This document shows, piece by piece, positions 1-11,743 of a DNA stretch of 64,000 nt. The notes under the pieces are model-generated. The model was not told the origin of the DNA. It saw only the letters and a list, made by a program, of their open reading frames with translations, and did not search any database. The translations under genes were made by a program, and so were the position numbers. This stretch comes from Echinometra lucunter (lineage: Eukaryota > Echinodermata > Echinoidea > Camarodonta > Echinometridae). The stretch is from NCBI GenBank assembly GCA_029962745.1, contig CM057153.1, positions 40,950,373-41,014,372 on the forward strand, in the 5' to 3' direction. Numbering within the stretch: position 1 is the stretch's first letter; each line of letters starts with the position of its first letter.

Positions 1-652
1 AAACAGAAATATTGGCCATATAGCCAGGGCATAGTTTTTTGCTAAATCCACACAGTTTTGATCCCAGGACCTGGCATGTGTAGATAACATTAAAAAAAAG
101 ATGTTTAAAGGCATTTGTTTACATTGTTATGATTTTTAAAAATCTCATTTTGTTACTTGAAAATGGGATAAACATAAGGGTTATAGTGTAAAAATACCAG
201 TCTGAAAGTTTCAAAATATCATATCAACAGGAAGTATTTTTAAATATTAGAAATGTGAAGCAATGTTTGAAAAATATACAAGGGTTGCACAGACTAGATG
301 TAAGGAGTGCGCTGCGCGCATGGCTCACCGGACTGTACTGTGTGTATTGGCGTATCACGCGGCGGGAGGCAGATAACAGTATTTTTTAATTCGAGCAAAA
401 CGGTCCTCTAATTTATTGTCTCTGAGATGAAAAATAATAAATCGCGGTTTGTGTCTAACTTAGAGTTTTTCATTCCAAATTATGGTTTGTTTCACGGTTT
501 TTGAGTACAAATACAAGTACTCATACACATGTTTCATCTTAGTTTGAGAATTTTTTTAAATCAGCTGCTCAGAAAGTTAGCCAATGCCTTTGATCAATGA
601 AGTAAGTTGTCATTCATACTGATGAAGAGTGGATGTTTTTGTTTGATTGTAG

Positions 653-755
653 GGTTGTATACACTCCAGGACATACAGATGATCATATGGTCCTTGTACT
701 AGAAGAAGAGAATGCTGTATTTACTGGTGACTGTGTGTTAGGAGAGGGTACAGCT
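653..755 (+). CDS. LACTB2: LACTB2 internal exon with metal-binding motifs
   Basis: The acceptor gattgtag ends at 652 and the donor gtaagt starts at 756. The exon begins with the last base of a split codon, then reads [19 protein letters not shown] and on to GEGTA. The PGHTDDH and TGDC motifs are metallo-beta-lactamase metal ligands. Bases 1-652 are intron; no exon was recognised there. Confidence 0.93.
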
Positions 756-1183
756 GTAAGTTACACTTTTTATGTTTTGCAATAAAATATCATATGGGAT
801 TTCCGTCCACTTTTATTTAATACAGTTATTTGTTTGCTAATACATGTACATTGAACTTCATTAAAATAATATTGTTATTTGTCTCTTAAGATTTTACCCT
901 TTAATCACCTCCTCTGTCCCTGTCTGTCTGTCTGTCTCTCTCTGTCCCCTCTCCCTTCTCACTTTGTCTGTCTGTCTGTCTGTCTGTCTTTCTGTCTCTC
1001 TGTCTCTCTGTCTCTCTCTCTCTCTCCCTCTCCCTTCTCACTTTGTCTGTCTGTCTGTCTTTCTGTCCCTGTCTTTCTCTCACTCTCTCTCTCCCCTCTC
1101 CCTTCTCACTTTGTCTGTCTGTCCGTCTGTCTGTCTTTCTGTCCGTCTTTCTCTCACTCTCTCTCTCCCTTCTCCCTTCTCAC

Positions 1184-1226
<43 letters not shown>

Positions 1227-3774
1227 TTCTGTCCCTGTCTTTCTCTCACTCTCTCTCTCCCCTCTCCCTTCTCACTTTGTCTGTCTGTCTGTCTTTCTGT
1301 CCGTCTTTCTCTCACTCTCTCTCTCCCCTCTCCCTTCTCACTTTGTCTGTCTGTCTGTCTGTCTTTCTGTCCCTCTCTCTCTCTCTTACTCTCTTACTCT
1401 ATCATTCATGCTCAATATCTTCTATCTCTTGATTTCTTTTTCTTCAGGTGTTTGAAGACCTCTATACATACATGAAATCCTTGGAAAAGTTAGTCTCTCT
1501 CAAGCCTGACAGACTTTATCCTGGTCATGGTCCTGTAGTTGATGATGCTGTTCCTAAGCTGCAGATGTATATTGATCATCGTAACCTGAGAGAGAGTCAG
1601 ATCAGTACAGTGCTTCAAGAACATGGGAATAAAGATATGGATGCCATGGACCTTGTCAAGATTATCTACACAGTAAGCCTACTCTCCCTCTAGATCTTCT
1701 TCTTTCTTGACAAACCTCAACCGAGCTACGGGTATATGGCCCCTTTTCGCCAGGAGGAAGGGTGACTGATGCCTTTTGCCCTAATATCAACTGTTCAGTT
1801 GATCAGAATGTTGACATTTTATTACAGTGAAATTGACATAAAAAATAGGGCTCCTAGATCTCTTCACTTTATAAATAAACATGCCTGAAAATTAACAAAT
1901 TAACAATGTGCAGAATTGAGTTTTTATTGGTACAAGACAAATAATTTACCTGCTGAGCATGCAAAGGCAAACTGACTAATATGAAGATAAAATGAGTTCC
2001 TTAATCATGATTGTGTTTGTCAGTGATGTTCATTAGGTCAAAAAAAAAAAAAAAATAGAAATACCCCAAAGTTTCATAGCTTGTTGGTAGCAAAAAGATA
2101 ATTGGCCTGAAACTGACTAAATAAAGTCCCACATTGTCCTTGCATAAAAAGGATATGTGCGTGAGATCATTTGATAGAGATAATTTTATAGTCCATTCAT
2201 GATTCCTGGTAAATTTTAGGGTGAATATATGAATGAACAATACAACGGTTTCACTCTGACTTGGCTAGGACCCCTCTCGCCGACTGCTCCCTGCATAACA
2301 ATCACAGTGCTTCATTACACTTGTCATGTAAACAGAAACTGTCATTGGTTTTACAAGTATGCAGGCACTGTGATTTTATGTCACATGACCCAAGATCAAA
2401 AATATTTTTTGCTGTTCATTGTACATAACCTTTAATATCCATGGCTGGTTTAGATGAGTTCTTTCAAACCTTCTTTGTTTATATTGGGAGCGCCTTGAGC
2501 ACCTTATTAGGTGGATATGTGCACTATATAAATATCCAACATTATTATTATTATTATTATTATTATATGATTTAACAATGAATTGAGCATACCATTTAAA
2601 GAAATTCTATGGGATTCAAAGGAACTTTTAAGTCTTCTTTTCTTAAAGCTAAATTTACAGTCATGCTAAATTTGTGCTTGATTTTTTCCTTTAGGAAACC
2701 CCAGAAATCCTACATCCTGCTGCAGCAAGGAATGTCTCACATCATTTAAAAAAACTGGAGAAAGAAGGAAAGATTGGTGAGTGAATCAATCTTGTTTGTC
2801 TGTTTGTTTGTTTGTTTTTTGTTTTGTTTTGTTTGTTTGTTTTGTATATACAATGCAGAAAGTAAACAATAGCCTCACCAAGACATTTTAGGATGTAAGT
2901 AAAGCACATGAATAGAAGGTAAAATAAGCCACATCCATATCCACATTTTGAATGTAATGGGCACATGCCAATTTCTCTGTTTTATTTTTCTTTTAGTGAT
3001 GAGTGATATAATAATACTTTATGTGGCAATGTTCCAGGTTAAAGATTCATTTGAATGAATGAATTATGTTCTTTTTCAAATTAGTTACATGTTATAAGAG
3101 AAATAATTCTCGCATTTCACAATGCATGCGCCACCAACGTCCTTACCATGAGAGGCCCTTTTTCACACTCACGGGTCGACAACTTTTTCCAAGATAGCAG
3201 ATGCCATGAGTGAGAGTTGACCACTTGAAGAAATATTAAACTGACTTAGAGATTCCTAGCACAGGAAAGAAGAAAGATGAGTTAGTAGAATTAGCAGTGA
3301 GAGCTCAGAGAAAATATGAAGTGGTAGAAGTCTGTAATTACTTAGAATAGGAGCGTAAAACACTAGTGCAAGGTGTTGATAGTACTGTAATTTTTGTTGT
3401 TGACTCATCTCGCGCTAGGGTGACTGTTGCAACTGAACCAAAAGAGGGCATAAGGATTGTGAAATGCGAGAATTATATGTCTTATTTCCCAAGCCAGCCT
3501 CCTTAGTATAGTATGAATACTGTTCTCCTTGAGAGTCTGCAATGATTTGGCTATGTAGATTCCAAATCATGCATTTTTTGTGAGAAATTATGTAAACCTG
3601 AAGGAGAGTGCATTGAATCAATTCATAAATGATAATTTCTAAGATATCTTGAGCTGAGGTTAGTTAAAATGTATGTTATATAAAAGTTAAAACGCTGGAT
3701 TAATCTAATTTACTGCTATTTTAACAGTGAGGGCAGCATCTGATGAGAAGTACCGGTGGAAAAGCAACCTATGA
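653..3774 (+). CDS. LACTB2: LACTB2, beta-lactamase-like protein 2 (3' half of gene)
   Basis: Four exons (653-755, 1448-1672, 2695-2776, 3728-3774) join in frame and read to a stop. The encoded part matches the C-terminal half of LACTB2, a zinc metallo-beta-lactamase-fold single-strand endoribonuclease that is mitochondrial in mammals. Visible motifs are YTPGHTDDH (metal-binding His), [11 protein letters not shown] (bridging Asp) and LYPGHGPV (last metal-binding His). They are followed by the winged-helix C-terminal domain, from about [10 protein letters not shown] to [12 protein letters not shown], and the end KWKSNL-like tail (YRWKSNL). The N-terminal half with the HxHxDH motif must lie left of position 1. 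All visible introns are GT-AG. Identification rests on motif and exon-junction agreement with the remembered vertebrate protein; no search was run. Confidence 0.95.
905..1385 (+). repeat. Pyrimidine minisatellite, TCTG/CTCT based
   Basis: This array fills most of the LACTB2 intron 756-1447. Runs of (TCTG)n alternate with (CT)n, and the phrase ctcccttctcactttgtctg recurs about six times (near 949, 1030, 1099, 1169, 1264, 1329) at a spacing of roughly 65-95 bases. Long open frames here (Ser/Leu/Cys/Val-rich) are artefacts of the repeat. Confidence 0.95.
1448..1672 (+). CDS. LACTB2: LACTB2 internal exon
   Basis: The acceptor tttcttcag ends at 1447 and the donor gtaagc starts at 1673. The frame is open for 75 codons from [15 protein letters not shown] to DLVKIIYT. 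It contains [10 protein letters not shown], the last metal-binding His motif, and [12 protein letters not shown], which links to the winged-helix domain. Confidence 0.95.
2478..2567 (+). mobile_element. SINE 3'-end fragment with (ATT)n tail
   Basis: The sequence from ttgggagcgccttgagc to gcactatataaatat followed by (ATT)n matches, in reverse complement, the 3' end of the fuller SINE copy at 49494-49792. The tRNA-like head is missing, so this is a truncated copy in a LACTB2 intron. Confidence 0.7.
2695..2776 (+). CDS. LACTB2: LACTB2 exon, winged-helix part
   Basis: The acceptor tttcctttag ends at 2694 and the donor gtgagt starts at 2777. It encodes [20 protein letters not shown] and then LEKEGKI, the recognition-helix part of the LACTB2 winged helix. 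It ends in phase 1. Confidence 0.93.
3094..3485. mobile_element. Inverted-repeat element (MITE-like) in LACTB2 intron
   Basis: The ends are near-perfect inverted repeats: ataattctcgcatttcacaat at 3103 pairs with attgtgaaatgcgagaatta ending near 3475, and the match extends outward to ATAAGA/TCTTAT. The roughly 390-bp element has no coding capacity. Target duplications are not clear. Confidence 0.75.
3728..3774 (+). CDS. LACTB2: LACTB2 last coding exon
   Basis: The acceptor ttttaacag ends at 3727. With the phase-1 base of the previous exon it reads [15 protein letters not shown] and a TGA stop (3772-3774), matching the W-K-containing C-terminus of the family. Confidence 0.9.
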
Positions 3775-4582
3775 AGGCAACCATATTACCAGTATTCAAG
3801 TCGACAGACAGAGGACTTGGAATTCCCAAGAATTCACTGAAAATTAACATTCAGGTCTGGAGTCTAATCTTCAAATGGTTAAAAACAGCTAAGGAAAGAT
3901 TACCTTCTTAATTATATCAATAGCTTAGATCCGTGAAGTAGGATGTTATTCGTGTGGATTTCTGGTTTGGAGATGGGATACTGTTTCAAAGTAATTGTCA
4001 TTTGGTGGTCAAATTTGTAGTCTGTAAGAATCTCCATTTATTATTGGCTTGCCACTCATCCATTTTGAAAAGAAATCAAGAAAACATGCTGTATCAACAT
4101 GCACAGTACACAGACATTTGGAATATTTTGTAAGATGAAATGAAATAGATTTTCAAACCGTGTTTCATAATGTACTGTCATTGGTTTTATTGTATAAAAC
4201 CTGGACCCTGTTTCATAACACAAAATCAGTAACAATATCTGAAATAAGCTTATGAAATCATCACATTTGATTAACTGTGAGGAGATTTGTTGTGTTACAG
4301 TAGATTGTTAGTCACAATTTTAGTCAGTATTTTGTCCTCATCTCCTTTATCCACATATTCCATTAGTGCATTTTGCATCAAATTATATTTTTATTGTTTT
4401 TCTTTAGTGTTCATTTTTTTAAATTTTTGCAAGGATGTATGTCTTGCTTGAATTCATAAGGTTTGTCTATGATGCAACTCATGTTCTCAGATTACTTGTT
4501 GACTGCTGAATTCTCTAAATTCCATAGGCTAAATACAGAAGCCATCCGGTTCCAGTAGGCAATGGCTTAATAGAAATGTTAT

Positions 4583-5071
4583 TAACTCTTACAGTGCCGA
4601 TGGCACGTATACGTGCCCAAGAGACTTTACATTTCTAATCAACCATTACTCCACTTAGAATAATGGATATGGTCATGAAAATTTGTCAAAGTTTAGAGGA
4701 TAAATATAGTAATTAAAATATCTTTCAGTCACTATATGCTACCATAGGATATTTTTTGTTAGAAAACTGCAGATTTTGGAAAGGATCTATTCTTATTTTA
4801 GCATAAAACAATAGCAACCAAATGAGAAATGAAACGGAAAGGTCAAGAGGGAAGGTCATTTCTGTTTCTAAATAATTTTCATGCAAGACATTGAATTAAA
4901 GGAAATATTTGGTATCTTTTGAAAGGGTAATAAATTTTCTACAACTATTGTGCACAACTTATCTGTATAGAAATTACTGTTGAAGACTTACGGGCATTTG
5001 AAAAGCAAGCATTATTCATGATTTGGTAGAATTTGGGAACAAGCAAAACCCCTTGGCACCGTAAGAGTTAA
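4583..5071. mobile_element. TTAA-flanked MITE with 13-bp inverted ends (piggyBac-like)
   Basis: TTAA duplications flank the element at 4583-4586 and 5068-5071. The terminal inverted repeats are CTCTTACAGTGCC on the left and GGCACCGTAAGAG on the right, with one mismatch. TTAA target choice is the hallmark of piggyBac-superfamily elements. No transposase is present, so this is a non-autonomous copy of about 480 bp. Confidence 0.75.
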
Positions 5072-5734
5072 GGTGTAAAGGTCTTCCTCTTGTACCTGTG
5101 GTATGGCTATGAGTGTGGTAGTTAGAATCTCTAATTGCATCAAGAAATCAAGCATGCTAGCAATGAGTGATATACTAGTAATTCTTTCAAAAATAAAATA
5201 TGGGGAGGAATGGAACATGTTTTTACAGATTGCTTAATACTCAAATTTTTGACAGAATTTGCCATCCATTTGCCATCCATGGCAGTGAAATTTGAAGACA
5301 CTCTCCATGAACCAAACTACTCATTAGAAGACTAGTTTATGCCTCAGTTCACATATGCAGAGAAAAAGGGTGTGTGGAATAATATACTAGCTGTATATAT
5401 ATATTTTTAATTTTTCTTTCTTACGGGATGGGGTTGATTTTTTTCCTTTCCAGTAACCTGTATATCTCAGCAGAAAAGGTGTGATCAAGCTGACAAAAGG
5501 CTATATCATTTTGACTTTCACAAAGTCACAATTTTCGTATTCTTAAGATTTTTGTCAAACTGCTTTTTTTCTGTTTCGTGTCTCACTCACTTCAAAGACA
5601 TAAAAAGGTTTGAAATTCCTTTTGAATATTGCAGTCTTTTACCAAATCACAATCTTCTTGTCTATTGTGTTCAATTCTTGGGAATACAATTATATCATGT
5701 ATTGTATACTCATCCCGGGCTTCTGGAACACTTT

Positions 5735-5986
5735 GAGGGTTTAGTGCAACAAAGGGCTATCTGCATTTGTGATTTGAATGAGATTTCGAAATTAACATAT
5801 CCATTAGAGACCAGGAACCCATCAGTAACAGTGGTTTGTACAGCAAACTTTGCTGCAGTTGGGTATCAACCAAAATAGATAAGGCTATCTGCTTTAAACT
5901 GCAGTGTGTCATTGCAACAAATCTTTATTTCAAGATTTATCAAAATTGCCAAAAATGCAGATAGCCCTTTGTTGCACTAGACCCTC
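5735..5986. mobile_element. Inverted-repeat element, about 250 bp
   Basis: The ends GAGGGTTTAGTGCAACAAAG and, in reverse complement, GAGGGTCTAGTGCAACAAAG match closely and continue as ggctatctgcattt on both arms. The centre is unrelated and non-coding. It sits in the presumed LACTB2 3' UTR. Confidence 0.75.
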
Positions 5987-6284
5987 GACTTGTATCCTTA
6001 GATATCTAAACCAGTCAGTCCTTTCAAGCGAAATGAAATAAAAACAATTTCAAACATGACCATAACTGTGCATTGGTCTTCAGACATGTAAATTGTTTGA
6101 TAACGAGAGATTTGTGAATACTTGTTCATCAATTATCATTCATATTCCATCTCTCACAAAGTTATGTGAAATCTATCTATTCATTTATTTTTGTATAGTA
6201 CTTTTGTTTACCAGTATACATGTACATGCCACTGCAAAATTAACACGTGATTGTATTTGGTGATGAGCATGTTTGAATAATTGC

Positions 6285-6290
6285 AATAAA
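6285..6290 (+). promoter_or_regulatory. LACTB2: Candidate poly(A) signal AATAAA for LACTB2
   Basis: A canonical AATAAA about 2.5 kb after the LACTB2 stop. Use is unproven; other hexamers nearer the stop are absent or weaker. Confidence 0.35.
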
Positions 6291-6397
6291 ATCATGTGTA
6301 CTGCCAGATGGTATTTTATTAAATATCAAATATCATGTATTATGTTTTCTCTGTAACAATTTGTTATCATTTTAAGCTTGAAGATCTATCATTCTAC

Positions 6398-6713
6398 CTG
6401 GGGGTGTTTCATAGAGCTGTTTGTAAAGTTACGAATGACTTGAATATGAAGTGCCAAATGGGATACCCAAAGTTTTTCCTGACGTTTTAACAAAGTGTGA
6501 CTGTATGTCCCATAATCTCAATTGAATTGTGTCAGAAATCATATTTCCCAATAAAAAGGTTTATAAACAATAGTAATGCTATTCTACGTCTGCATATTTC
6601 ACCTTTAGCTGATGCGATTTGTAATGATTCTGAATCCCATTTGGCTTGCCATATTCAAGTCATTTGTAAAGTCATTTTTAACTTTATGAGCAGCTTTATG
6701 AAACACCCCCCAG
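6398..6713. mobile_element. Inverted-repeat element (family A), full copy
   Basis: The left end CTGGGGGTGTTTCATAGAGC and the reverse complement of the right end CTGGGGGGTGTTTCATAAAG pair, and the arms continue through gtaaagtta..aatgac. A second, partial copy of the same right end (ttggcttgccatattc to the CCCCCCAG terminus) lies at 58073-58146, which shows that this is a dispersed family. Confidence 0.75.
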
Positions 6714-6760
6714 TATGATTACAGTATCATATGCTGAGGGGCAGAAGGGCATTAACTCTG

Positions 6761-7196
6761 GAGGTGTCGTGATGTAGTGGTTCAGTCGCTTGACTCTCAG
6801 TCAAAGGAATGAGGGTTTGAATCCCGGCCTGGAACTTACAACATCTTTTGGCAAAACAGTAATCCATTCTCCACCCTGGGTGCCGTTGCATAAAACTTAC
6901 TATTATAGTAACTTTGCCATCAATGGTAACTTTCATGGGATACTGGATTTTGATTGGCTGTTGAGCGACATCACCATGGTAATTACCATTGATGGCAAAG
7001 TTACTATAAGAGCAAGTTTTTATGCAACGGCACCTGGGTGTAATAAGTGGGTATCTGACAGGAAGACCTTTCCTGCTTGAGCACCTTTTTATGGTAGCTC
7101 GGCTAAAGCCGGGGTGATACTATGATACTTTGTAAAGCACAGTAGAGTATATTTGTATAGTAGCTATGCTCCATGAATGATCATATTATTATTATA
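6761..7196 (+). mobile_element. tRNA-derived SINE, interrupted by a nested MITE
   Basis: The head has a pol III A-box-like block (gtgatgtagtgg) and a B-box-like block (ggtttgaatccc), as in tRNA-derived SINEs. The body shares cttttggcaaaacagtaat, the gggtgtaataagtgggta block and the gctaaagccggg block with the copy at 11451-11743. It ends in an ATT-rich tail. A 154-bp palindromic element (6880-7033) splits it. Confidence 0.85.
6880..7033. mobile_element. Palindromic MITE nested in the SINE
   Basis: Nearly the whole element is an inverted repeat: GTGCCGTTGCATAAAA at the left end pairs with the mirrored right end TTTTTATGCAACGGCAC, and the inner arms ctattatagtaactttgcc / ggcaaagttactataag also pair. 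CTGG flanks both sides (6876-6879, 7034-7037) and fits a short target duplication. Removing the insert restores the SINE sequence seen at 11451. Confidence 0.85.
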
Positions 7197-7950
7197 ACTC
7201 ATATTTGATGCAGAGATAATACTCCCCTCCCCCCTCTCTGAACAGACAGTATTTTACCATGCAAAATACATGGAGTCATAAAACTCCCTGAGAGGAGATG
7301 TGAATTGATCTAGTGTTAAATCTTTGGGAACGACATGAAAGGGTACTTCACAAATGAAAATTATCAGATAATCTGAACAATGTATTTACATGTAAACGTA
7401 CAATTACATTTATACATTCCTGTAGCTCTGCGCTGAAGATGACATAATTGATGTAGATTTTTTTTTTAAATTCAGTCCTATTATACCGATGCTACATGAT
7501 TTTACAAAAGGGCCATAATCTCCCCTTCTTCTTGACCCTCAACAAAAGCCTTTATATTTAGAGTTCCACATTGATAACCCTAATTGAAAATATCAGCCTC
7601 ATTGTTATTTCCCCTGTTTGATTGCCTTAACTTATGATTTAAATTATTTTAAATTAAAACAGCACAAAATCTACATTGGATATTATCTACCAGTGATCGA
7701 TTTCTCTATTACAAAGTATTTGGTGTGCTGCCACCTTGTGACCAAGAGTCGATGGGCTCCATCCATCTCCCATCTCTCTCTATCCCATTCTCTCTTTATT
7801 TCTCTCTTTCTCTCCCTTATCCCTTTGCCTTCCTCTACTTTCTCTTTATTTCTTACTTCTCTCTTTCGTTCTGTCCCGCTTGTACTCCATATATCTCCCC
7901 ATCATTGGTCTCTTTGTTTTCCTATCTTTCTTATAGTGTCAGTCATTCAT

Positions 7951-7982
<32 letters not shown>

Positions 7983-10900
7983 TATTTATTTATATATTTA
8001 TTTATTTCTAATACTTTCTTTTTTCCCTTTCCTTCTTGATGTTTAATCTGTTCTTGTACTCGTCCGATTTAGGGCAGCCCATCGTCACCGATTGGATGCA
8101 CAAATCAATAAGTATTTTTCGTTATTCATTTTTTTTTCTTTTTTTAAAAACATAATTGTGACAAAATGTGACAACACCACATCGCATCCAAGGAGTGATA
8201 TATAGGCCGATATCGAAATTATCTGGTTGCATAATGATTAATGCATAAGTAACTGGAGGAGTTATAAAATGTTAGTTTGTGATGATGTACAGTTAAGACT
8301 AATACTCCTTCTCACTTAGTTAACCGGTAGGTAGTTGCCCCAAGCACCATCACCCCCTCTCACTCACCCCCCAAATGGACCCTCATCATACTTTGAAAAA
8401 CAGATAGTCAGTACAGAAGAATATATAATATGTTATAAATTCATATTCTAATAAAAGACGCTCTTTGACCGTTACGTTTACTTTCAACAAAATAAAATGT
8501 TTTCCCGCCCTGTTTCCTGCTAAGTATACCCATAATATCATGCTTAATGATATTTGAAGTCCAAAGATTAGAGTTATTGATTCGACGAATAACCTTAAAG
8601 TCCAATTTCTTTGTCTAATTTCGACAAAGGATTTCAAAAAAGGATTTCTCTTTTTAATGCACCTTTGCAGTTGAAATTGTGACAGTGAAACCTCGAATGA
8701 AGTATAACTTGTATAAAACTTGTAAAGAGAAATAACTTTGACTATACCTATATACAATTGATAGTAATATTTATGCTATTGACAGTGTATTAGTGTACTA
8801 TCTTGGACGACAGTCGAGCTGAAGTACCATTTCTAAAAGTTTGTATTTGGCATGCTTCGAGTGGGTAAGTTTGAAGTGGTTTCTGCCTTAGGCAATGTAT
8901 CCGATCAACCTGGAAGTGTTGGGTAAACTCTAGGGTGTTGTTGGTCAAGTACACCAGACACGAAGATCATATTGACTTCAAACTCGTCATCAATGGCGTC
9001 ATCATAGACAGAGTGAACTGAAACCGGATTTAAGATCATTAATAAACTATTTTCAATATAGAAACAATTTCCGTTCTAAGGAGCCATGAAGCTGTAAGAT
9101 TTCAGGAAGTGGAGACATTGAAAGAGAATAAAGATTTCATCTTATTTAGGCGAATTCCTTCAAATCGAGTAAGTATCTAAATGTTATATTTTATAATTTT
9201 GCATGCATTATTCTGAAGAAAACTATTTTGAAACCAATACAATGCTGAGAACATTTGCACATTGGTGTTATTATTCATAAGACTCAGCACCCATCAAATT
9301 GATTTGTGACTTTTTTTTCGGGGAAAAGTTTGACAAAATTTCAAAGGAACTCGGAACTTTAAAAGAAAAAAAAAACTTCACAAATTAGAACAGAATCATT
9401 CCTATAATATTTTGGCTTACTCATGAAATCATGATTTTATACAGTACATTTTGCAGTTTTTGTTTTATAACGCATGAATCATTTTACCGAAGTTCCTGTG
9501 ACGGTTGATGCTGGTAAAACAAGGCTGCGTGTGAAATGACAAATTTCGTTTAAATGCATGACTTTTTTCTTCTCTAGTAACTGGCATGTATGAAAAATTT
9601 AGTTACATCTTCTTCACTCTATGTGATAAGCCTGGTCGCGAATACACTGCACTCAGGAAATGTATCAAAAAAAGAGTGAGCAAGACAACAAACTTCCTCT
9701 AAATTTATTCCTCAATTTTTAGCTTTATTTCATGATAATGAGAAACAAATTCGTTTAGATATTGACAACGTATTAAAATGAACTCCTTATCAGTATCAGA
9801 TTTATCTGAAACGACAAGCTAAAATAGCAGAATGGGATGGTTTATGGTTCTTAATCTTCGTTGTTGTGATAATACATTGTGGGTTTGATAAAGAACGATT
9901 ATGATAATATATTATTATCATAACCGTCTTTTTATCAGCTCAATTAAGTTTGTCTCAGTTTGGAGACAGATATGAACGTGTGTAAAATAGGTTATTTATG
10001 AGTGTTGTGAATGATAAGATTTCCACGTGGATTCATTTGAGTTGGGATAAGAAAGATTTGACATTACAGATCAGACAGGCTATCAAGTTGAATTACAATT
10101 ATTTATTTCACTTCATTGCGAGGAGTATTATATTATTTTCACGACATTCATTTCTCATTAAAAGAAAACACCTACTATTGATAAATAAAAATTAAAAGTT
10201 TTCAGATAAAATAGATATTTAAAAAGACAATGCTGAAAAAGAACAGTTCATGTTGGGGGGGGGGGGAATAAAAAGGTATAATTCTCTTTAATCATAGTCG
10301 CACTCGACGAAAGTGTTTTTTTATTCTTAGAAAAGAAATATAAATGGATGGAATGGTGCTGTAGAAAAAAATGGAGAGGTATGTGTCATACTGTTTTACA
10401 GCCAAGTGACTGATTGCGCATCTTTGAAATTCTAAAATAGTGATTTTATTTCTCTTTCACCAAAAAGTGGCGAATTCAGGAGGTTCTCTCTGATAAGAAA
10501 AAAAAAAGCCAAATCACATACAAGGCCTCCTCCAGTGAAATATACAACCTCCACACCCCCCCTTTTTTTGCTCTCATTTATATTCCTTAATCATGTTAAT
10601 GGACATGATGGCAGGGTGGTACCAATATTGGATAAAACATAAATGGAATCAAGTCACTGTATGGGTTATCATCAGTATCATACGCGTGTGGGCTAAAGTT
10701 GTCTTATCTGATAAATTCTGGTCGATCTTTTACTGGTTTGGTGATGTAACTAACTGTCTCAATGTGATGACCTAATCAGGGCATTGCATAGTATTGTACA
10801 TTTTTTTAAATCAACCATTCTCCTATGTTTGTGAAACTTATTGGACTAATTCTGCAGAAAGACTAAACAAAACACGAGCCATTTTGCCAATTTTGATGAA

Positions 10901-11100
10901 GGTTATAAATATACATTATTGTATGCTATTGTATTGTAAAACATTTCCACAAGCACCGGCGTAAATCCACTTTGAGGAGTGGGGGGGGGGGGGGTGATGG
11001 ACTTCTTTGCCGATTTTTTTTTTCTGTCGAACTCACACTTAAGTACAAACACATGCCCTCACCCACTTGCACAGACCCCTTACAAACATTTTAATTTTCA
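7197..11100. other. Gene-free stretch
   Basis: No recognisable gene. It contains a pyrimidine-rich segment (7765-8035, with (TTTC)n near 7950-7981), G and A runs, and two good-looking isolated splice donors (gtaagttt near 8866 and gtaagtat near 9169). These could belong to non-coding 5' exons, but nothing supports them. Open frames of 60-140 codons have no familiar motif. Confidence 0.5.
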
Positions 11101-11106
11101 TCTTGC

Positions 11107-11270
11107 GAGCGAGCGAAGCGAGCGAGCCAAAAATAACCACTTTTCTGGTTTTCAATTGCATTTTAAAATGAAAATTCTAAAATATGATGAGCGAGCGAAG
11201 CGAGTGAGCCAAAAATAAGCGCTTTTCTGTTTTTAAATCCCATTTTCAAATAGAAATTCTAAAATATGAT
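11107..11270 (+). repeat. Two-copy tandem repeat, 82-bp unit
   Basis: The phrase gagcgagcgaagcgag(c/t)gagcc starts at 11107 and again at 11189. Each is followed by caaaaataa...ctttt and ends in aaattctaaaatatgat, giving an 82-base period with some divergence. Confidence 0.8.
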
Positions 11271-11450
11271 CGTTGTTTATGACAGATTATTAAAAATTTT
11301 ATTAACTGATTAATTCAAATGTCATTTCTTCCTTAAAAAGTGTGTGTGTGTGTGGGGGGAATATTTGTACACGCCATCTCCCCTCTCAAAAAAGTGTGTG
11401 GGGGGGATATATCCCCCATCCCCCCGGGATTTAGGCCAATGTCCACAAGG

Positions 11451-11743
11451 GAGAGGTGTCGAGGTCTAGTGGATACGTCGCCGGACTGTAGATCACAAGG
11501 TTGGCGGTTCGAGTCCCGCCATGGCACCAATGTCTTTTGGCAAGACATTAATCTACAATTGCCACTCTTGACCCAGGTGTAGTAAATGGGTACCCGGTAG
11601 GATGAATTTCCTTGAAATACTAGAACGCCTTAATGGCTGCCTTGCTAAAGCCGGGTAATAACAGAGGAGCGTCAGGAGCGTCATTTCTGATGGACATGAG
11701 CGCTATACAAGAACCCACTATTATTATCATTATCATCATTATA
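11451..11743 (+). mobile_element. tRNA-derived SINE, best full-length copy in the window
   Basis: From the 5' end: gaggtgtcgaggtctagtgg (A-box-like), ggcggttcgagtcccgcc (B box matching GGTTCGANTCC), the block atgtcttttggcaagacatt, the block ccaggtgtagtaaatgggta, gctaaagccgggtaataaca, then gcgctatacaagaaccc and a tail of ATT/ATC repeats. The head is tRNA-like but not a functional tRNA cloverleaf that I could close. Confidence 0.9.

Larger units (their letters stand above)
3775..6290 (+). other. LACTB2: Probable LACTB2 3' UTR and downstream sequence
   Basis: No gene is recognised here. The first AATAAA far enough downstream to fit the transcript is at 6285-6290; another lies near 6036. If 6285 is used, the 3' UTR would be about 2.5 kb and would include two inverted-repeat insertions (4583-5071 and 5735-5986). 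An open frame at 5552-5878 overlaps the second insertion and has no recognisable similarity. Confidence 0.4.

Noticed and set aside
879..1475. 198-codon Ser/Leu/Cys-rich open frame and overlapping frames
   Set aside because: They arise from the TCTG/CT minisatellite in the LACTB2 intron; several frames are open at once.
11451..11540. A true tRNA gene
   Set aside because: A- and B-box-like blocks are present, but the sequence does not close as a cloverleaf and continues into a SINE body with an (ATT)n tail.
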